Counted from the first letter of the stretch, positions 46,866 to 58,925 are shown. The stretch: DNA of 64,000 nucleotides from Bacillus safensis FO-36b (GCF_000691165.1 NZ_ASJD01000002.1:617097-681096); one strand, 5' to 3'. Translations and numbers: made by a program. Notes: generated by a model from the letters alone, not told the origin.

Positions 46866-46895
46866 CGTCATCACCTGTTTTCATGATTGTGGTGT

Positions 46896-50226
<3,331 letters not shown>

Positions 50227-50271
50227 TTTTTCTCCCCCTTTTCTCATACATGAGACCTATATTTTGGCAAT

Positions 50272-50322
50272 AAAAAAAGGACCTAAAACGACAAATAAAA
50301 GAAATTCATCGTTTTTAGATCC
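50272..50322 (-). terminator. Leader terminator controlled by the antiterminator
   Basis: On the minus strand a stem of about 12 bp (TCTAAAAACGA paired with TCGTTTTAGG, outer GGA/TCC) is followed by T7. Its 5' arm overlaps the 3' end of the RAT element, so the two structures are mutually exclusive. Confidence 0.8.
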
Positions 50323-50347
50323 TGCCTGCATGACCAGTCACATGTCT
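50313..50347 (-). promoter_or_regulatory. RAT (ribonucleic antiterminator) element
   Basis: The minus strand carries GTGACTGGTCATGCAGGCAG followed by GATCTAAA. The spaced ACTG ... GCAGGCA core is typical of LicT/SacY-family RAT hairpins. The product of the operon's third gene should bind it. Confidence 0.75.
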
Positions 50348-50373
50348 AATTTATTCATATTGGATTTGTTTTT

Positions 50374-50402
50374 AGTATATATTGATTATATGAAAGCGTC
50401 AA
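50374..50402 (-). promoter_or_regulatory. bgl operon promoter
   Basis: Minus strand TTGACG (50402-50397), 17-bp spacer, TATACT (50379-50374). Confidence 0.8.
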
Positions 50403-50404
50403 CA
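50391..50404 (+). promoter_or_regulatory. cre site over the bgl promoter -35
   Basis: TGAAAGCGTCAACA agrees at every fixed position with TGNAANCGNNNNCA and covers the -35 hexamer, so CcpA binding would exclude RNA polymerase. Confidence 0.8.
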
Positions 50405-50516
50405 TTTATTTTTCTAAAAATTATTAAGGTCTATAGACCCAAATTCATTTTCCTTAATTAGTTGAAGCGTTTGCCTTCCTCTCTTTTTTTCACCAATAAC
50501 TATCTTCACTATAAAA

Positions 50517-50546
50517 AACCAGATAAATTTATTCATTCATCTGGTT
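50517..50546 (-). terminator. Terminator of the anchored unknown gene
   Basis: AACCAGAT / ATCTGGTT perfect 8-bp stem; on the minus strand it is followed by TTTTTTATAG. Confidence 0.75.
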
Positions 50547-50554
50547 ATCATCAT

Positions 50555-51457
50555 CTATTTTTTCTTTTCTTCTGCCTGCTTTTTAAATGCTTCTGATTGT
50601 TTTTGATATTCCTGCTTTGAGACTGGTTTAAATTCTACGATGCCGCCTGCTATTTTCAGAGGAAGTTTTATTGATTTTGCACCTCGATTCGTTGAACCTA
50701 CGATAATACCAGTTTTGTGCTCTTCGATTTGAGGATAGGTACTGATATCAAACATGATTCCATCAGAAACACCACCCGCTTTATGTTTCGTCTCTTTATA
50801 AGGTTCACCACCATCCCCTGGAACTGTTCTCATTAGAAAGGCCCCTGACCATTCAGACTCAATATGCATGTGCTTTACTTGTAGAAATAGTTGGTATGTA
50901 CCATCCTCCGCAGTATACAGATAACCATAAGCGCCTGTTACTTTCTTGATGTAGTCTCTTAAATAATCATAAAATCTAGTTTCTGAGTCATCAATTAACT
51001 CATCATATCGATCTTGAATGGCTTTTTGATACGCATTTAACTTTTTTTGATCAACTGCTTTGTAAGTGATGCTTTTGTTTTCACCTTGTTTTTTCACAGA
51101 AAGATCTTTTCCAGCAACATGTACTTCATACATCACCGGATCTTTTCCTTGCTTCACTTCAAATTCATAACCGTTTTCAATTGCTTTTCCAGTTAATTGA
51201 TATTTATGTTTAAATAAATTCGGATCAAAATGCATTTCCGGACTTTCTTCTAAAATGGTTTCATTCAAGTGACCGGTTACTTTCCCTTTTCTCTCCGTTA
51301 CCTTAAACCAATTCACGCCCTCTTTTGTTTTCTGCGCAAAGGCGTAGGATTGATTTAATGCACTCTTTTTTCCGATTGCTTGATAGGCTGACCAGCTGAC
51401 TGCACCAAGGACTAATACCGTCAGGACAGCCACAAACCAGATTTTCGATTTACTCAT
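50555..51457 (-). CDS. Membrane-anchored extracytoplasmic protein of unknown function
   Basis: 300 residues. An N-terminal transmembrane anchor (about 6-27) is followed by a lysine-rich soluble domain of mixed strands and helices, and a charged C-terminal helix. No cysteine follows the hydrophobic segment, so it is not a lipoprotein. Not recognised. Own terminator; divergent from the PadR gene. Confidence 0.65.
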   Translation of the reverse strand: MSKSKIWFVAVLTVLVLGAVSWSAYQAIGKKSALNQSYAFAQKTKEGVNWFKVTERKGKVTGHLNETILEESPEMHFDPNLFKHKYQLTGKAIENGYEFEVKQGKDPVMYEVHVAGKDLSVKKQGENKSITYKAVDQKKLNAYQKAIQDRYDELIDDSETRFYDYLRDYIKKVTGAYGYLYTAEDGTYQLFLQVKHMHIESEWSGAFLMRTVPGDGGEPYKETKHKAGGVSDGIMFDISTYPQIEEHKTGIIVGSTNRGAKSIKLPLKIAGGIVEFKPVSKQEYQKQSEAFKKQAEEKKK

Positions 51458-51610
51458 ACGTACCCCTCCAATATATAATCTGATGAATGATCATCCATAT
51501 ATATGAGTGATTCACCTCTCTGATTAACAAAATCAGGTAAATATCCACTTCCTTTATCGAATTTATTTTCAACAACCCCTTGTATCTGCCACTTCACATC
51601 ATTTATTATA

Positions 51611-51636
51611 TATCTAAAAGATATATCTTTTAGATA
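51611..51636. promoter_or_regulatory. Perfect 26-bp palindrome upstream of the PadR gene
   Basis: Arms TATCTAAAAGATA and TATCTTTTAGATA with no loop. It ends beside the ribosome binding site of the PadR gene (ATG at 51648). Position and symmetry indicate a PadR autoregulatory operator. Confidence 0.7.
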
Positions 51637-51647
51637 GGTGTGCTGAT

Positions 51648-52199
51648 ATGAAAAAATACAATGATACGACGTATGCGATTTTAGGTATTTTAACGACTGA
51701 TTGTAAGTCGGGGTACGAAGTGAAGCAATTAATTGATAGAAGCCTGCATCATTTTTGGAAAATCAGTTATGGACAAATTTATCCAGCTTTAAAGTTAATA
51801 GTCGAGGAAGGCCTTGCGGAAGTTTCACCTGCTGCTGCTTCTGGCCGCTCAGACAAGCGGGAATATCATTTGACTGAAAAAGGACTGAATACGTTAAGAG
51901 AGTGGCTGGCGCAGCCGCTCGACCAGTTACCAACAGAGCGTAATGAGGTGTTATTAAAGTTATTCTTCGGTCAATATCTTTCGTTTGAGAAAAAATTGGT
52001 GCTTTTACAGGATTATGAGAGGCAGCTCCGTATTCGTTATGAGACATATGTTGCGATTGAACAAAACATTCAAGAGCTTTATCCAGATGAAGCGGATGCG
52101 AAGTATTGGCTGTTTACTTTAGATTATGGGAAAAGAGTGGCTCAAGCAGGAATTGATTGGTGCGTGGAAACATTCCATTCGATGAAGAAGGAAGGGTAA
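51648..52199 (+). CDS. PadR-family transcriptional regulator
   Basis: 183 residues. N-terminal PadR winged helix (YAILGILTTDCKSGYEVKQL), C-terminal Vir-type four-helix domain. PadR proteins repress detoxification or efflux genes in response to phenolic acids or drugs. It is followed 4 bp later by a DUF4188 gene, its probable target. The start ATG follows GATAGGTG. Confidence 0.82.
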   Translation: MKKYNDTTYAILGILTTDCKSGYEVKQLIDRSLHHFWKISYGQIYPALKLIVEEGLAEVSPAAASGRSDKREYHLTEKGLNTLREWLAQPLDQLPTERNEVLLKLFFGQYLSFEKKLVLLQDYERQLRIRYETYVAIEQNIQELYPDEADAKYWLFTLDYGKRVAQAGIDWCVETFHSMKKEG

Positions 52200-52203
52200 A
52201 TGA

Positions 52204-52686
52204 ATGAAAAAAGACATACGTGCGGGCAGATTTACAACGGACAATTCTGATTCGATTGTTGTGTTCATCATCGGAATGAGGATCAACAAACGCTGGGCCA
52301 TTCATCAATGGCTGCCTGTGTTCATGGCGATGCCTGGCATGATCAAGGAGCTGTATACCCATCAAGATGAGCTTGGCTTTCTTGGGACAGAGAATTACTT
52401 TGGATTACGCACGACAGCGATGATTCAATATTGGAAATCAACAGATGACCTCCTTGCCTATGCCAAGATGGAGAAGCATTTGGCTGCTTGGAAAGAATTT
52501 AACCAAAGAACACGAAATAATGATGCCGTCGGAATTTATCATGAAACGTACCAAATTCAAGCCGGCTCGTATGAATCCATCTACGTGAACATGCCTTCCT
52601 ACGGACTGAGCCAAGTGAAATCCCCTATTTCAATAAGTAAAGGTCAACAAACAGCGAAGGACCGTCTGAATACAACAAATTCCTAG
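52204..52686 (+). CDS. DUF4188 family protein (monooxygenase-like fold)
   Basis: 160 residues. Motifs FIIGMRINKRWAIHQWLPVF and FGLRTTAMIQYWKS fit DUF4188, related to phenylacetaldoxime-dehydratase-like and dimeric alpha-beta-barrel monooxygenase folds. The reaction is unknown. Co-transcribed with PadR and ending in a strong terminator. A detoxification role is inferred from the regulator. Confidence 0.72.
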   Translation: MKKDIRAGRFTTDNSDSIVVFIIGMRINKRWAIHQWLPVFMAMPGMIKELYTHQDELGFLGTENYFGLRTTAMIQYWKSTDDLLAYAKMEKHLAAWKEFNQRTRNNDAVGIYHETYQIQAGSYESIYVNMPSYGLSQVKSPISISKGQQTAKDRLNTTNS

Positions 52687-52707
52687 AGAGCGATTCTCTA
52701 GGAATTT
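52677..52707. terminator. Bidirectional terminator
   Basis: Perfect 13-bp stem AAATTCCTAGAGA / TCTCTAGGAATTT with loop GCGAT; it contains the stop codon of the DUF4188 gene. Confidence 0.9.
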
Positions 52708-53327
52708 CTTTTTGCAACGGTCACAAAATGCTTTAATATGCGGGCTGTTAATCCCCATATGGTGTAGTTTTCGTAATCATAAAACCATTCCTCAATCGAA
52801 CGGCTTCCCCAGCTGTATTTTTCACCATTCATGATTTTTTCATAAGGGAAGTCCTCTCCTGGTGTTGGCTGAACGGATACATGATGTAAGTACGGCTCAT
52901 ATTGGCTGAGCCATGATAGAGGCACGGTAAAAGTCTCCTCTACTTCTTCTTGATTAAAGGAGTGCTTCACTTTTTGCACATCAATGATACCGACATATGG
53001 GTATACCACAAAAGATGGAGAAGCGATATAAGGACTAAGCTGTCCAAGGATCTCGACCGATTCTGGCGGAATGCCCAGCTCTTCATGTGTTTCACGCAAT
53101 GCAGCTTCCTGTGCAGTTTCGCTGCCGTCAAGCTTGCCCCCAGGAAAGCTAATATCACCCGGCTGTTTTCTCATAGTTAGCGATCGTACCTCAAATAATA
53201 TATGCCATTCTCCATTTACTTGCACCAAAGGGATAAGGACTGCTGCTTTGAACGCTGTCTCTTCTCCAATGAACAACGGTTGTGATTGATGCAAGTCATT
53301 TTTTAATTGATCAATGAACACGGACAT
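52698..53327 (-). CDS. Nudix hydrolase, CoA-pyrophosphatase type
   Basis: 209 residues. The Nudix box at 63-85 has GGKLDG, then ALRETHEELG, matching GX5EX7REUXEEXGU. It is preceded by RSLTMRKQPGDISFPGG, the NuCoA signature. It likely cleaves coenzyme A or its oxidised derivatives to phosphopantetheine and 3',5'-ADP. Start ATG at 53327 is chosen, although AGGTG is unusually close; a GTG two codons later would have better spacing. Confidence 0.82.
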   Translation of the reverse strand: MSVFIDQLKNDLHQSQPLFIGEETAFKAAVLIPLVQVNGEWHILFEVRSLTMRKQPGDISFPGGKLDGSETAQEAALRETHEELGIPPESVEILGQLSPYIASPSFVVYPYVGIIDVQKVKHSFNQEEVEETFTVPLSWLSQYEPYLHHVSVQPTPGEDFPYEKIMNGEKYSWGSRSIEEWFYDYENYTIWGLTARILKHFVTVAKRNS

Positions 53328-53409
53328 CACCTGTTTTCTGTTTCTCTTTCCTTTAGCGTATCATGGTTCACCTTTTCAATAAAGATGATTGTTCTGACAA
53401 TTATCTTTA

Positions 53410-53439
53410 TCATTTTGACAACCTTACTTGTCAAAATGA
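53410..53439. promoter_or_regulatory. Perfect inverted repeat, XRE operator
   Basis: TCATTTTGACAA (53410-53421), 6-base gap, TTGTCAAAATGA (53428-53439). The right arm contains the -35 hexamer, so binding would block the promoter. Confidence 0.7.
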
Positions 53440-53456
53440 ATATAATGCTTTACAAT
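53428..53456 (+). promoter_or_regulatory. Promoter of the XRE-DUF3169 pair
   Basis: TTGTCA (53428-53433), 17-bp spacer, TACAAT (53451-53456). Confidence 0.75.
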
Positions 53457-53491
53457 TAAGGAAAGATTTCAACCAAAATTGAGGTGACAGA

Positions 53492-53698
53492 ATGAAAAAT
53501 CGGTTAAAAGAGCTTCGTGCGCGAGATGGTTTAAACCAAACTGAGCTTGCAAAGCGTGCAAAGGTCTCTCGTCAAACCATCAGCTTAATGGAACGAGATG
53601 AGTTAATGCCGTCTCTATTGCTCGCTGTTAAGCTTTCACGAATTTTTCAGGAACCCATTGAACGTATTTTTCTATTCGAGGAGGATGAACTCTCATGA
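53492..53698 (+). CDS. Small XRE-family regulator
   Basis: 68 residues, essentially one Cro/CI helix-turn-helix (GLNQTELAKRAKVSRQTISL). The short form (YgzD/YvaO-like) usually pairs with a membrane protein of the DUF3169 type, as here, where the stop overlaps the next start by 4 bases. Probably a repressor acting at the inverted repeat in its promoter. Confidence 0.85.
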   Translation: MKNRLKELRARDGLNQTELAKRAKVSRQTISLMERDELMPSLLLAVKLSRIFQEPIERIFLFEEDELS

Positions 53699-54375
53699 AA
53701 ACTGTATACAAAATGCTCTTAGGTGCTCTCCTTGGCTTTCTCGGCGCTTACTGTCTGCTAGCAGCCGAATTTGAAATGACACTTCTTGATGTTGCATTTG
53801 AAGCGACTCTTGTCATCAGTGGATTGACGATTTTATTGATTGTTTATTGTTTTTCAGGGATTTCACGTATGAAAAAAAGAGTATCTCTTTCGGTTTCTGG
53901 AGATGAAGAGGATGAACTGGAGGCAAAACAATATCGGACCTTTACTGATTTGACTTTAGCCAATACGGTAAGTACCATTTTTTCCATTGTTGCCATCGGT
54001 ATCGCGATCGTCACCGAGCAGCCCATTTGGTTGATTCTCGTCAATGCTGCTTTATTTATTGTCTCCATTATCAGTTCATATATAGCGATATCTGTTCTAA
54101 AGCTTGTCTACCCTAATCGCAACCTGCCAAGTCCATCTGACAAAGATTATAGTAAAAAGCTGCTCGCTATTTCAGACGAAGGCGAAAAGCATGTGATGCT
54201 TGGCGGACTGTTTCACACGTATCAAATGATGAATGTTCTATTGACCGGCGCCATGTTTATTTTGATTGTGTATTCCCTTGGAGCCAATCACTCTCAGCTT
54301 TTCTCAATCATGGTCATTGGGGTTGTTTTGATCATTTTGAATGCAAATTATGTGCTAAAGATTAGAAATCGTTAA
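53695..54375 (+). CDS. DUF3169-type membrane protein
   Basis: 226 residues with six hydrophobic segments and two short acidic loops (GDEEDELEAKQ near 70). Matches my memory of DUF3169, function unknown. Translationally coupled to the small XRE regulator; it may be a membrane partner or the main target. Confidence 0.75.
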   Translation: MKTVYKMLLGALLGFLGAYCLLAAEFEMTLLDVAFEATLVISGLTILLIVYCFSGISRMKKRVSLSVSGDEEDELEAKQYRTFTDLTLANTVSTIFSIVAIGIAIVTEQPIWLILVNAALFIVSIISSYIAISVLKLVYPNRNLPSPSDKDYSKKLLAISDEGEKHVMLGGLFHTYQMMNVLLTGAMFILIVYSLGANHSQLFSIMVIGVVLIILNANYVLKIRNR

Positions 54376-54381
54376 ATGAAC

Positions 54382-54414
54382 AAAAGCACAGCCTCATGCA
54401 AAGGCTGTGCTTTT
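54382..54414. terminator. Bidirectional intrinsic terminator
   Basis: Perfect 13-bp stem AAAAGCACAGCCT / AGGCTGTGCTTTT between convergent genes. Confidence 0.9.
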
Positions 54415-54422
54415 TCCGTTCA

Positions 54423-55769
54423 TTATGACGCGCGGCGTTTCTTTCGTGCATAAATCAATAGTAAGAAACCAAACCAGACCGGCGTTAATAAGAGCGCGGG
54501 GCGCGTTGCATCTGCAAACAGCATGATCACTAGAATCGCAGCGAAGAGAACTAAAACACATATATTCACAAAAGGTGTGAACGGTGCTTTAAAGGTAGAT
54601 GCTTCATGCAATTCCGGCCGTGTTTTTTTATATTTCAAATGGCTAATTAAAATAATACTCCATACCCAAATGAAACAAATGGCACTGATCGTTGTCACAA
54701 TACCAAAGGCTTGTTCGGGAATCAGCTTGCTTAAAAGAGCTCCAACCGATACCACAATCGTCGAAACAAACAGGGCATTGCTTGGGACAGCATGCTTGTT
54801 CAGACGTCCGAAGGAAGCTGGACCCTGCTTTTGATGACTGAGATTATACAGAATACGGCTCGTCGAGAACATGCCGCTATTACAAGCTGATGCCGCAGAC
54901 GTCAACACAACAAAATTAATGAGCCCTGCTGCTACTGGTATCCCAATGAGTCCAAAGGTTTTCACAAAAGGACTTTCTGATGCGCTGAGTTCAGTCCATG
55001 GGTTGATACATAGTAAGACAAAGATCGCTCCCACATAGAAAAATAGAATTCTTAATGGAATCTTATTAATCGCAGAAGGGATGTTTTTTTGCGGATTGGC
55101 TGTTTCTGCTGCGGACACACCGACCAGTTCAACTCCCACATACGCAAAAATCACCATCTGGAATGACAATAAGAAACCTGTGACACCATTCGGGAATAAC
55201 CCGCCATGAGACCATAAATTCGTTACTGTCACCGGTCCGGCATCTGTTTGAAAACCAATGATTAAAAGAACCATTCCAACCCCGATCAATAATAGAATCG
55301 TAATTACTTTAATGAGTGCAAACCAAAATTCCATTTCTCCGAAAAGCTTCACCGTTAATAGATTCAATCCTAGTAAAATCAATAAACAAATGATGGCAGG
55401 AATCCACTGCGGGATTTTAAACCAATACTGCACGTACACACCGACCGCAATGACATCCGCCATCGCTGTCATAATCCAGCAAAACCAATAGGTCCACCCT
55501 GTCACAAAGGAAGCCCACGGGCCGAGATAGTCCTCTGCAATATCGGTTAATGACTGATAGCCTGCCTTCGATAAAAGCAATTCTCCGAGTGCCCTCATGA
55601 CAAAAAAGATGGCCATCCCGACAATTAAATAAGCAAAAATGATTGAAGGACCTGCCAATTGAATAGCTTTTCCGGATCCTAAAAACAGCCCGGTTCCAAT
55701 GGTTCCGCCAATGGCAATCAATTGTACATGACGGTTTGATAAATCACGTTTTAATTCTTGTTGTGCCAA
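54423..55769 (-). CDS. APC-family amino acid permease under a glycine riboswitch (CycA-like)
   Basis: 448 residues, 12 hydrophobic segments. The first contains GGTIGTGLFLGSG, the APC substrate motif; the sequence is of the CycA/AnsP/AlaP group. A glycine aptamer in its leader indicates that glycine, perhaps with D-alanine or D-serine, is the substrate (inference from regulation). The start is placed at the TTG at 55769, 9 bases from AGGAGG; a GTG at 55778 directly abuts that site. Confidence 0.82.
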   Translation of the reverse strand: MAQQELKRDLSNRHVQLIAIGGTIGTGLFLGSGKAIQLAGPSIIFAYLIVGMAIFFVMRALGELLLSKAGYQSLTDIAEDYLGPWASFVTGWTYWFCWIMTAMADVIAVGVYVQYWFKIPQWIPAIICLLILLGLNLLTVKLFGEMEFWFALIKVITILLLIGVGMVLLIIGFQTDAGPVTVTNLWSHGGLFPNGVTGFLLSFQMVIFAYVGVELVGVSAAETANPQKNIPSAINKIPLRILFFYVGAIFVLLCINPWTELSASESPFVKTFGLIGIPVAAGLINFVVLTSAASACNSGMFSTSRILYNLSHQKQGPASFGRLNKHAVPSNALFVSTIVVSVGALLSKLIPEQAFGIVTTISAICFIWVWSIILISHLKYKKTRPELHEASTFKAPFTPFVNICVLVLFAAILVIMLFADATRPALLLTPVWFGFLLLIYARKKRRAS

Positions 55770-55839
55770 TGCTAACACCCTCCTACGACACGATCTTATC
55801 CTGAAATAATGAACCCTTTAAAAAAGTCCATAAAAAAAG

Positions 55840-55862
55840 AGATTGGATGCGCTCCAATCTCA
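55840..55862 (-). terminator. Expression-platform terminator of the glycine riboswitch
   Basis: Perfect 9-bp stem GAGATTGGA / TCCAATCTC, followed on the minus strand by T7, 70 bp before the permease start. Confidence 0.85.
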
Positions 55863-55934
55863 CGGTCATAAAAGAATAGCAAAATAGAGAAAAGTCATAC
55901 ACGGCATCATCCATGCACCACAAATACAATATTT

Positions 55935-56015
55935 CGTACTCTTCTGTCCTTTTGCCTGAGATTGTGAACCCTTCGGCGCCGCACATACATGCGGTCTCTC
56001 CAGAAGCTGCTCCTG
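55935..56015 (-). ncRNA. Glycine riboswitch (single aptamer)
   Basis: The minus strand carries, in order, CTTCTG GAGAGACC, GGCGCCGAAGGG, and TCTCAGGCAAAAGGACAGAA, the diagnostic blocks of glycine aptamers. CTTCTG and CAGAAG close the P1 helix. Only one full aptamer is seen; the downstream segment before the terminator could form a ghost-aptamer-like helix. It lies between a good promoter and an intrinsic terminator, so control is at transcription termination. Confidence 0.88.
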
Positions 56016-56087
56016 CTATAGTGTGACCCACAGCATTCATAGCCTTTGTTATTTAATTAAAATGTTGCTATTTCTGAATAATTTCAT

Positions 56088-56116
56088 ATTTTACGCCTCA
56101 ATCTGAAAGCTGTCAA
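56088..56116 (-). promoter_or_regulatory. Promoter of the riboswitch-permease transcript
   Basis: Minus strand TTGACA (56116-56111), 17-bp spacer, TAAAAT (56093-56088). Confidence 0.8.
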
Positions 56117-56277
56117 TGGTAATCTTTTATGATTTACGGCGTTACTCATATGTCTTCACTTCATCAACCCCCCCTGATTCATGTATAATAAATCAAAAGA
56201 TGTTCGGCTCGTCTGATAGAGAAATCCCTCTTGATGATGAACAAAGTTAGGCAATCCATTGAAGTTGGTGAAGATAA

Positions 56278-57297
56278 ATGAAAAAAATGAACAAGCAGCG
56301 TGTTACATTACAGGAAGTCGCCAAGCATGCCGGTGTCTCGACTTCAACGGCATCACTCGTTGTTCGAAATAATCCTAGAATCTCTGAAGCCACTCGAAAC
56401 AAAGTACTGCAATCCATGGAGGAATTAGGATACGTATACGACCGCGTTGCTGCCAACATGCGGTCAAAAAGCTCAAATATCGTGGGTGTGATTGTGACGG
56501 ATATTTCTAACACCTTTATTTCGGAGTTTTTAATTGGCGTGCAAACCACGCTTGAGTCACTGGGCTATACTGTTTTACTTGGTACGACCTTTGACAGTGT
56601 CGATAAACAGGAGCGGCTCATTTCCACCATGGTAGAGCACCGAGTGGGCGGGATTATTTTAAACCCAGCTTCGAAAAGCTCTGCTCGAACGGTCAAACAA
56701 TTAAATCAAATTCGCACCCCAAAAGTACTGGCAAATCGTGAATTATCAGATGTGCAATGTGACTATGTCGGTGTTGATTATGAACAAGGTACTTGGATGG
56801 CGGTTCATCATCTTCTTCAAAAAGGGCATCGCCGCATCGCTTTTTTAGGCGGCATCAAGACTTCTTCGACTTGGATTGAGCGGATGAAAGGTTTCAAAAG
56901 AGCTCATGACGAAGAAAATGTGACGATTGATGATTCTCTTATTATTGATATAGAACCTACTCGTGAAGGCGGGAAAGAAGCACTTGCCCAAGTGATGGAT
57001 CAGCCTGAGCCCCCTACTGCTATTTTTTGTTTTAGTGACTTATTCGCTTTTGGGGTCATTCAAGCACTGTCAGCACGGGGCATCAAGCCTGGTGAAGATA
57101 TCGATGTCGTTGGATTTGATAATGTTCCTGAAGCAGAAATGTATCATCCGCCGCTCACCACTGTTTCCTCCTTCCCACGATCCATCGGGGTAAAAGCAGC
57201 GAACCTTTTATATCATAAAATGAACGAACAGGATGAAGAGCTGCAGCGATTGATTTTAAAGCCTCAACTTCATATTAGAGAAACCTCTCCATCATGA
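56278..57297 (+). CDS. LacI-family regulator, probably of the dehydrogenase/transporter module
   Basis: 339 residues. N-terminal LacI helix-turn-helix (TLQEVAKHAGVSTSTASLVV) and periplasmic-binding-like effector domain. It is upstream of, and co-directional with, an MFS carrier and a quinate/shikimate-type dehydrogenase, separated by a terminator and 400 bp. The likely effector is a polyol-acid such as quinate or shikimate (inference). Confidence 0.8.
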   Translation: MKKMNKQRVTLQEVAKHAGVSTSTASLVVRNNPRISEATRNKVLQSMEELGYVYDRVAANMRSKSSNIVGVIVTDISNTFISEFLIGVQTTLESLGYTVLLGTTFDSVDKQERLISTMVEHRVGGIILNPASKSSARTVKQLNQIRTPKVLANRELSDVQCDYVGVDYEQGTWMAVHHLLQKGHRRIAFLGGIKTSSTWIERMKGFKRAHDEENVTIDDSLIIDIEPTREGGKEALAQVMDQPEPPTAIFCFSDLFAFGVIQALSARGIKPGEDIDVVGFDNVPEAEMYHPPLTTVSSFPRSIGVKAANLLYHKMNEQDEELQRLILKPQLHIRETSPS

Positions 57298-57300
57298 TGA

Positions 57301-57331
57301 AAAAGAGAATTGCGTGCAGCAATTCTCTTTT
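57301..57331 (+). terminator. Terminator of the LacI-family gene
   Basis: Perfect 13-bp stem AAAAGAGAATTGC / GCAATTCTCTTTT followed by TTTATTG. Confidence 0.9.
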
Positions 57332-57396
57332 TTTATTGATCAAGTCAACTATTTCTTTGTTTCATTTTTCTTTTTTTAAATCACAAAGTCATAAAC

Positions 57397-57425
57397 TTGA
57401 CACATTTAAAATGCAGGAGTATATT
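57397..57425 (+). promoter_or_regulatory. Promoter-like sequence upstream of the MFS-dehydrogenase unit
   Basis: TTGACA (57397-57402), 17-bp spacer, TATATT (57420-57425). It lies about 320 bp before the MFS start, which would give a long leader. The remainder of 57332-57743 is AT-rich with no recognised riboswitch and no convincing gene. Confidence 0.5.
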
Positions 57426-57743
57426 TATCTCGTTGCTTCTTTTAGTATATCGTTATACCTATTTCATCATATCATCATTTCTATCAAAAAACAGTTAAAA
57501 GTGGTTTTTTATGATTCTGATCAAATCATGAAGTTTCACTTCCTAATCAAGGCTGTTATTATTTTTTCATTTTTAGTAGAACGATGTACTTGATCGAAGA
57601 ACAGATGAATATTCATTATTTTTTCATCAATCACATAAGGGGTGTTGTGATGGGCTTCATATTATTCATTTTGAAGGAAACAATAACAAAGGGTACACAA
57701 AGAATTTGACCTTAAATGGGGTTTCAAATATAGGAGTGGGAAC

Positions 57744-58925
57744 ATGAAAAATCCTTATATAAAATCGTCACTTGGCATGTATTTAAACTACTTCATGCTT
57801 GGCATGATCAATATTATTGTAGCTTCCAACATGGACAGCTTATCTGAACGCTACCATGTGGATATTCCGAAAATCAGCTTGCTTGTATCGGCGATCGGAA
57901 TTGGTAAACTCATTGCGCTCTTTTTCTCAGGCCGGTTAGCCGACAGCTGGGGACGTAAGCCTGTCATTATTACAGGAAATTTTCTTTACTTATTATTCTT
58001 AATCGGTATTCCAACGACAACAAGTTATACACTGGCATTTATCTTTGCGATATCAGCAGGTATTGCCAACTCACTGCTTGATTCAGGAACCTATCCTGCT
58101 TTGTCAGAGTCATTTCCGAAAAAAGCAAGTTCGGCTTCTGTTTTAGTAAAAGCGTCTGTATCCATTGGGGCGACTGTTCTTCCATTTATCTTGGCCTTCC
58201 TAGTGGCACATGACATCTTCTGGGGCTGGGCGTTCTTTGGACTAGGGCTTCTTTATTTACTTGTAGGGATTTACTTACTCTTTATGCCATTCCCGAACCA
58301 TAAGCAAGTTTCTTCACAAGACGCTCTTCCAGTACAGGACCAGCTGAAAGAAGAACCAAAAATGCTTGGCGAAGGCTTAGCTGTTGTACTGATGGGATTC
58401 ACATCGACTGCATTGTTTGTCGTATGGCAGACATGGCTTCCGCAGCTCGGGTTAAAATTAATCGGACTTGGCACAGAACAAGCTACACAGCTTCTATCTT
58501 ATTTTAGTATTGGTGCACTGGTATCTGTTCTATTGCTTTCGATCGTCTTAGATAAATTCATTTCACCGATTATGGTGGCGATCATTTATCCAATTGGAGC
58601 GTTCCTTGCGATGCTTGCACTATTCCAAGTTGAAACTTACAGCATTGTCATTGTCAGCACCTTCTTCTTAGGACTATTTACAGCGGGAATCTTCCAGCTG
58701 GCGATGAGTATTATGATGAAATTGTTCCCGACAAACAAAGCAACGGCTTCATCCTATGTCAACATTGCGGCAAGCTCAGCATTTATACTCGTGCCGCTCA
58801 TTACAAGTGGATTGGTCAGCACGTACGATATTAAAATGACGTTATTTTTCGATATGATCATCGCAGTTATTAGCATATTACTAGCGGTCTTTGTTCTTGG
58901 ACGCATGAAAAAATTATTTAGATAA
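57744..58925 (+). CDS. MFS transporter, probable quinate/shikimate carrier (copy 1)
   Basis: 393 residues, 12 hydrophobic segments, sugar-transporter-like loop GRLADSWGRKPVII. A clear paralogue of the transporter at 59941-61134: NYFxLGMxNII, ASNM and DxGTYPAL are shared. It is 18 bp upstream of the dehydrogenase gene and likely imports its substrate. Start ATG after GGAGTGG. Confidence 0.8.
   Translation: MKNPYIKSSLGMYLNYFMLGMINIIVASNMDSLSERYHVDIPKISLLVSAIGIGKLIALFFSGRLADSWGRKPVIITGNFLYLLFLIGIPTTTSYTLAFIFAISAGIANSLLDSGTYPALSESFPKKASSASVLVKASVSIGATVLPFILAFLVAHDIFWGWAFFGLGLLYLLVGIYLLFMPFPNHKQVSSQDALPVQDQLKEEPKMLGEGLAVVLMGFTSTALFVVWQTWLPQLGLKLIGLGTEQATQLLSYFSIGALVSVLLLSIVLDKFISPIMVAIIYPIGAFLAMLALFQVETYSIVIVSTFFLGLFTAGIFQLAMSIMMKLFPTNKATASSYVNIAASSAFILVPLITSGLVSTYDIKMTLFFDMIIAVISILLAVFVLGRMKKLFR

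Noticed and set aside
55783..56040. An 85-codon minus-strand frame over the riboswitch
   Set aside because: The sequence is explained fully by the glycine aptamer and terminator; no ribosome binding site.
57294..57593. Hydrophobic plus-strand frame after the LacI-family gene
   Set aside because: It begins within the LacI stop and terminator hairpin and its composition reflects AT-rich DNA. An internal ATG at 57411 lies inside a promoter-like spacer.
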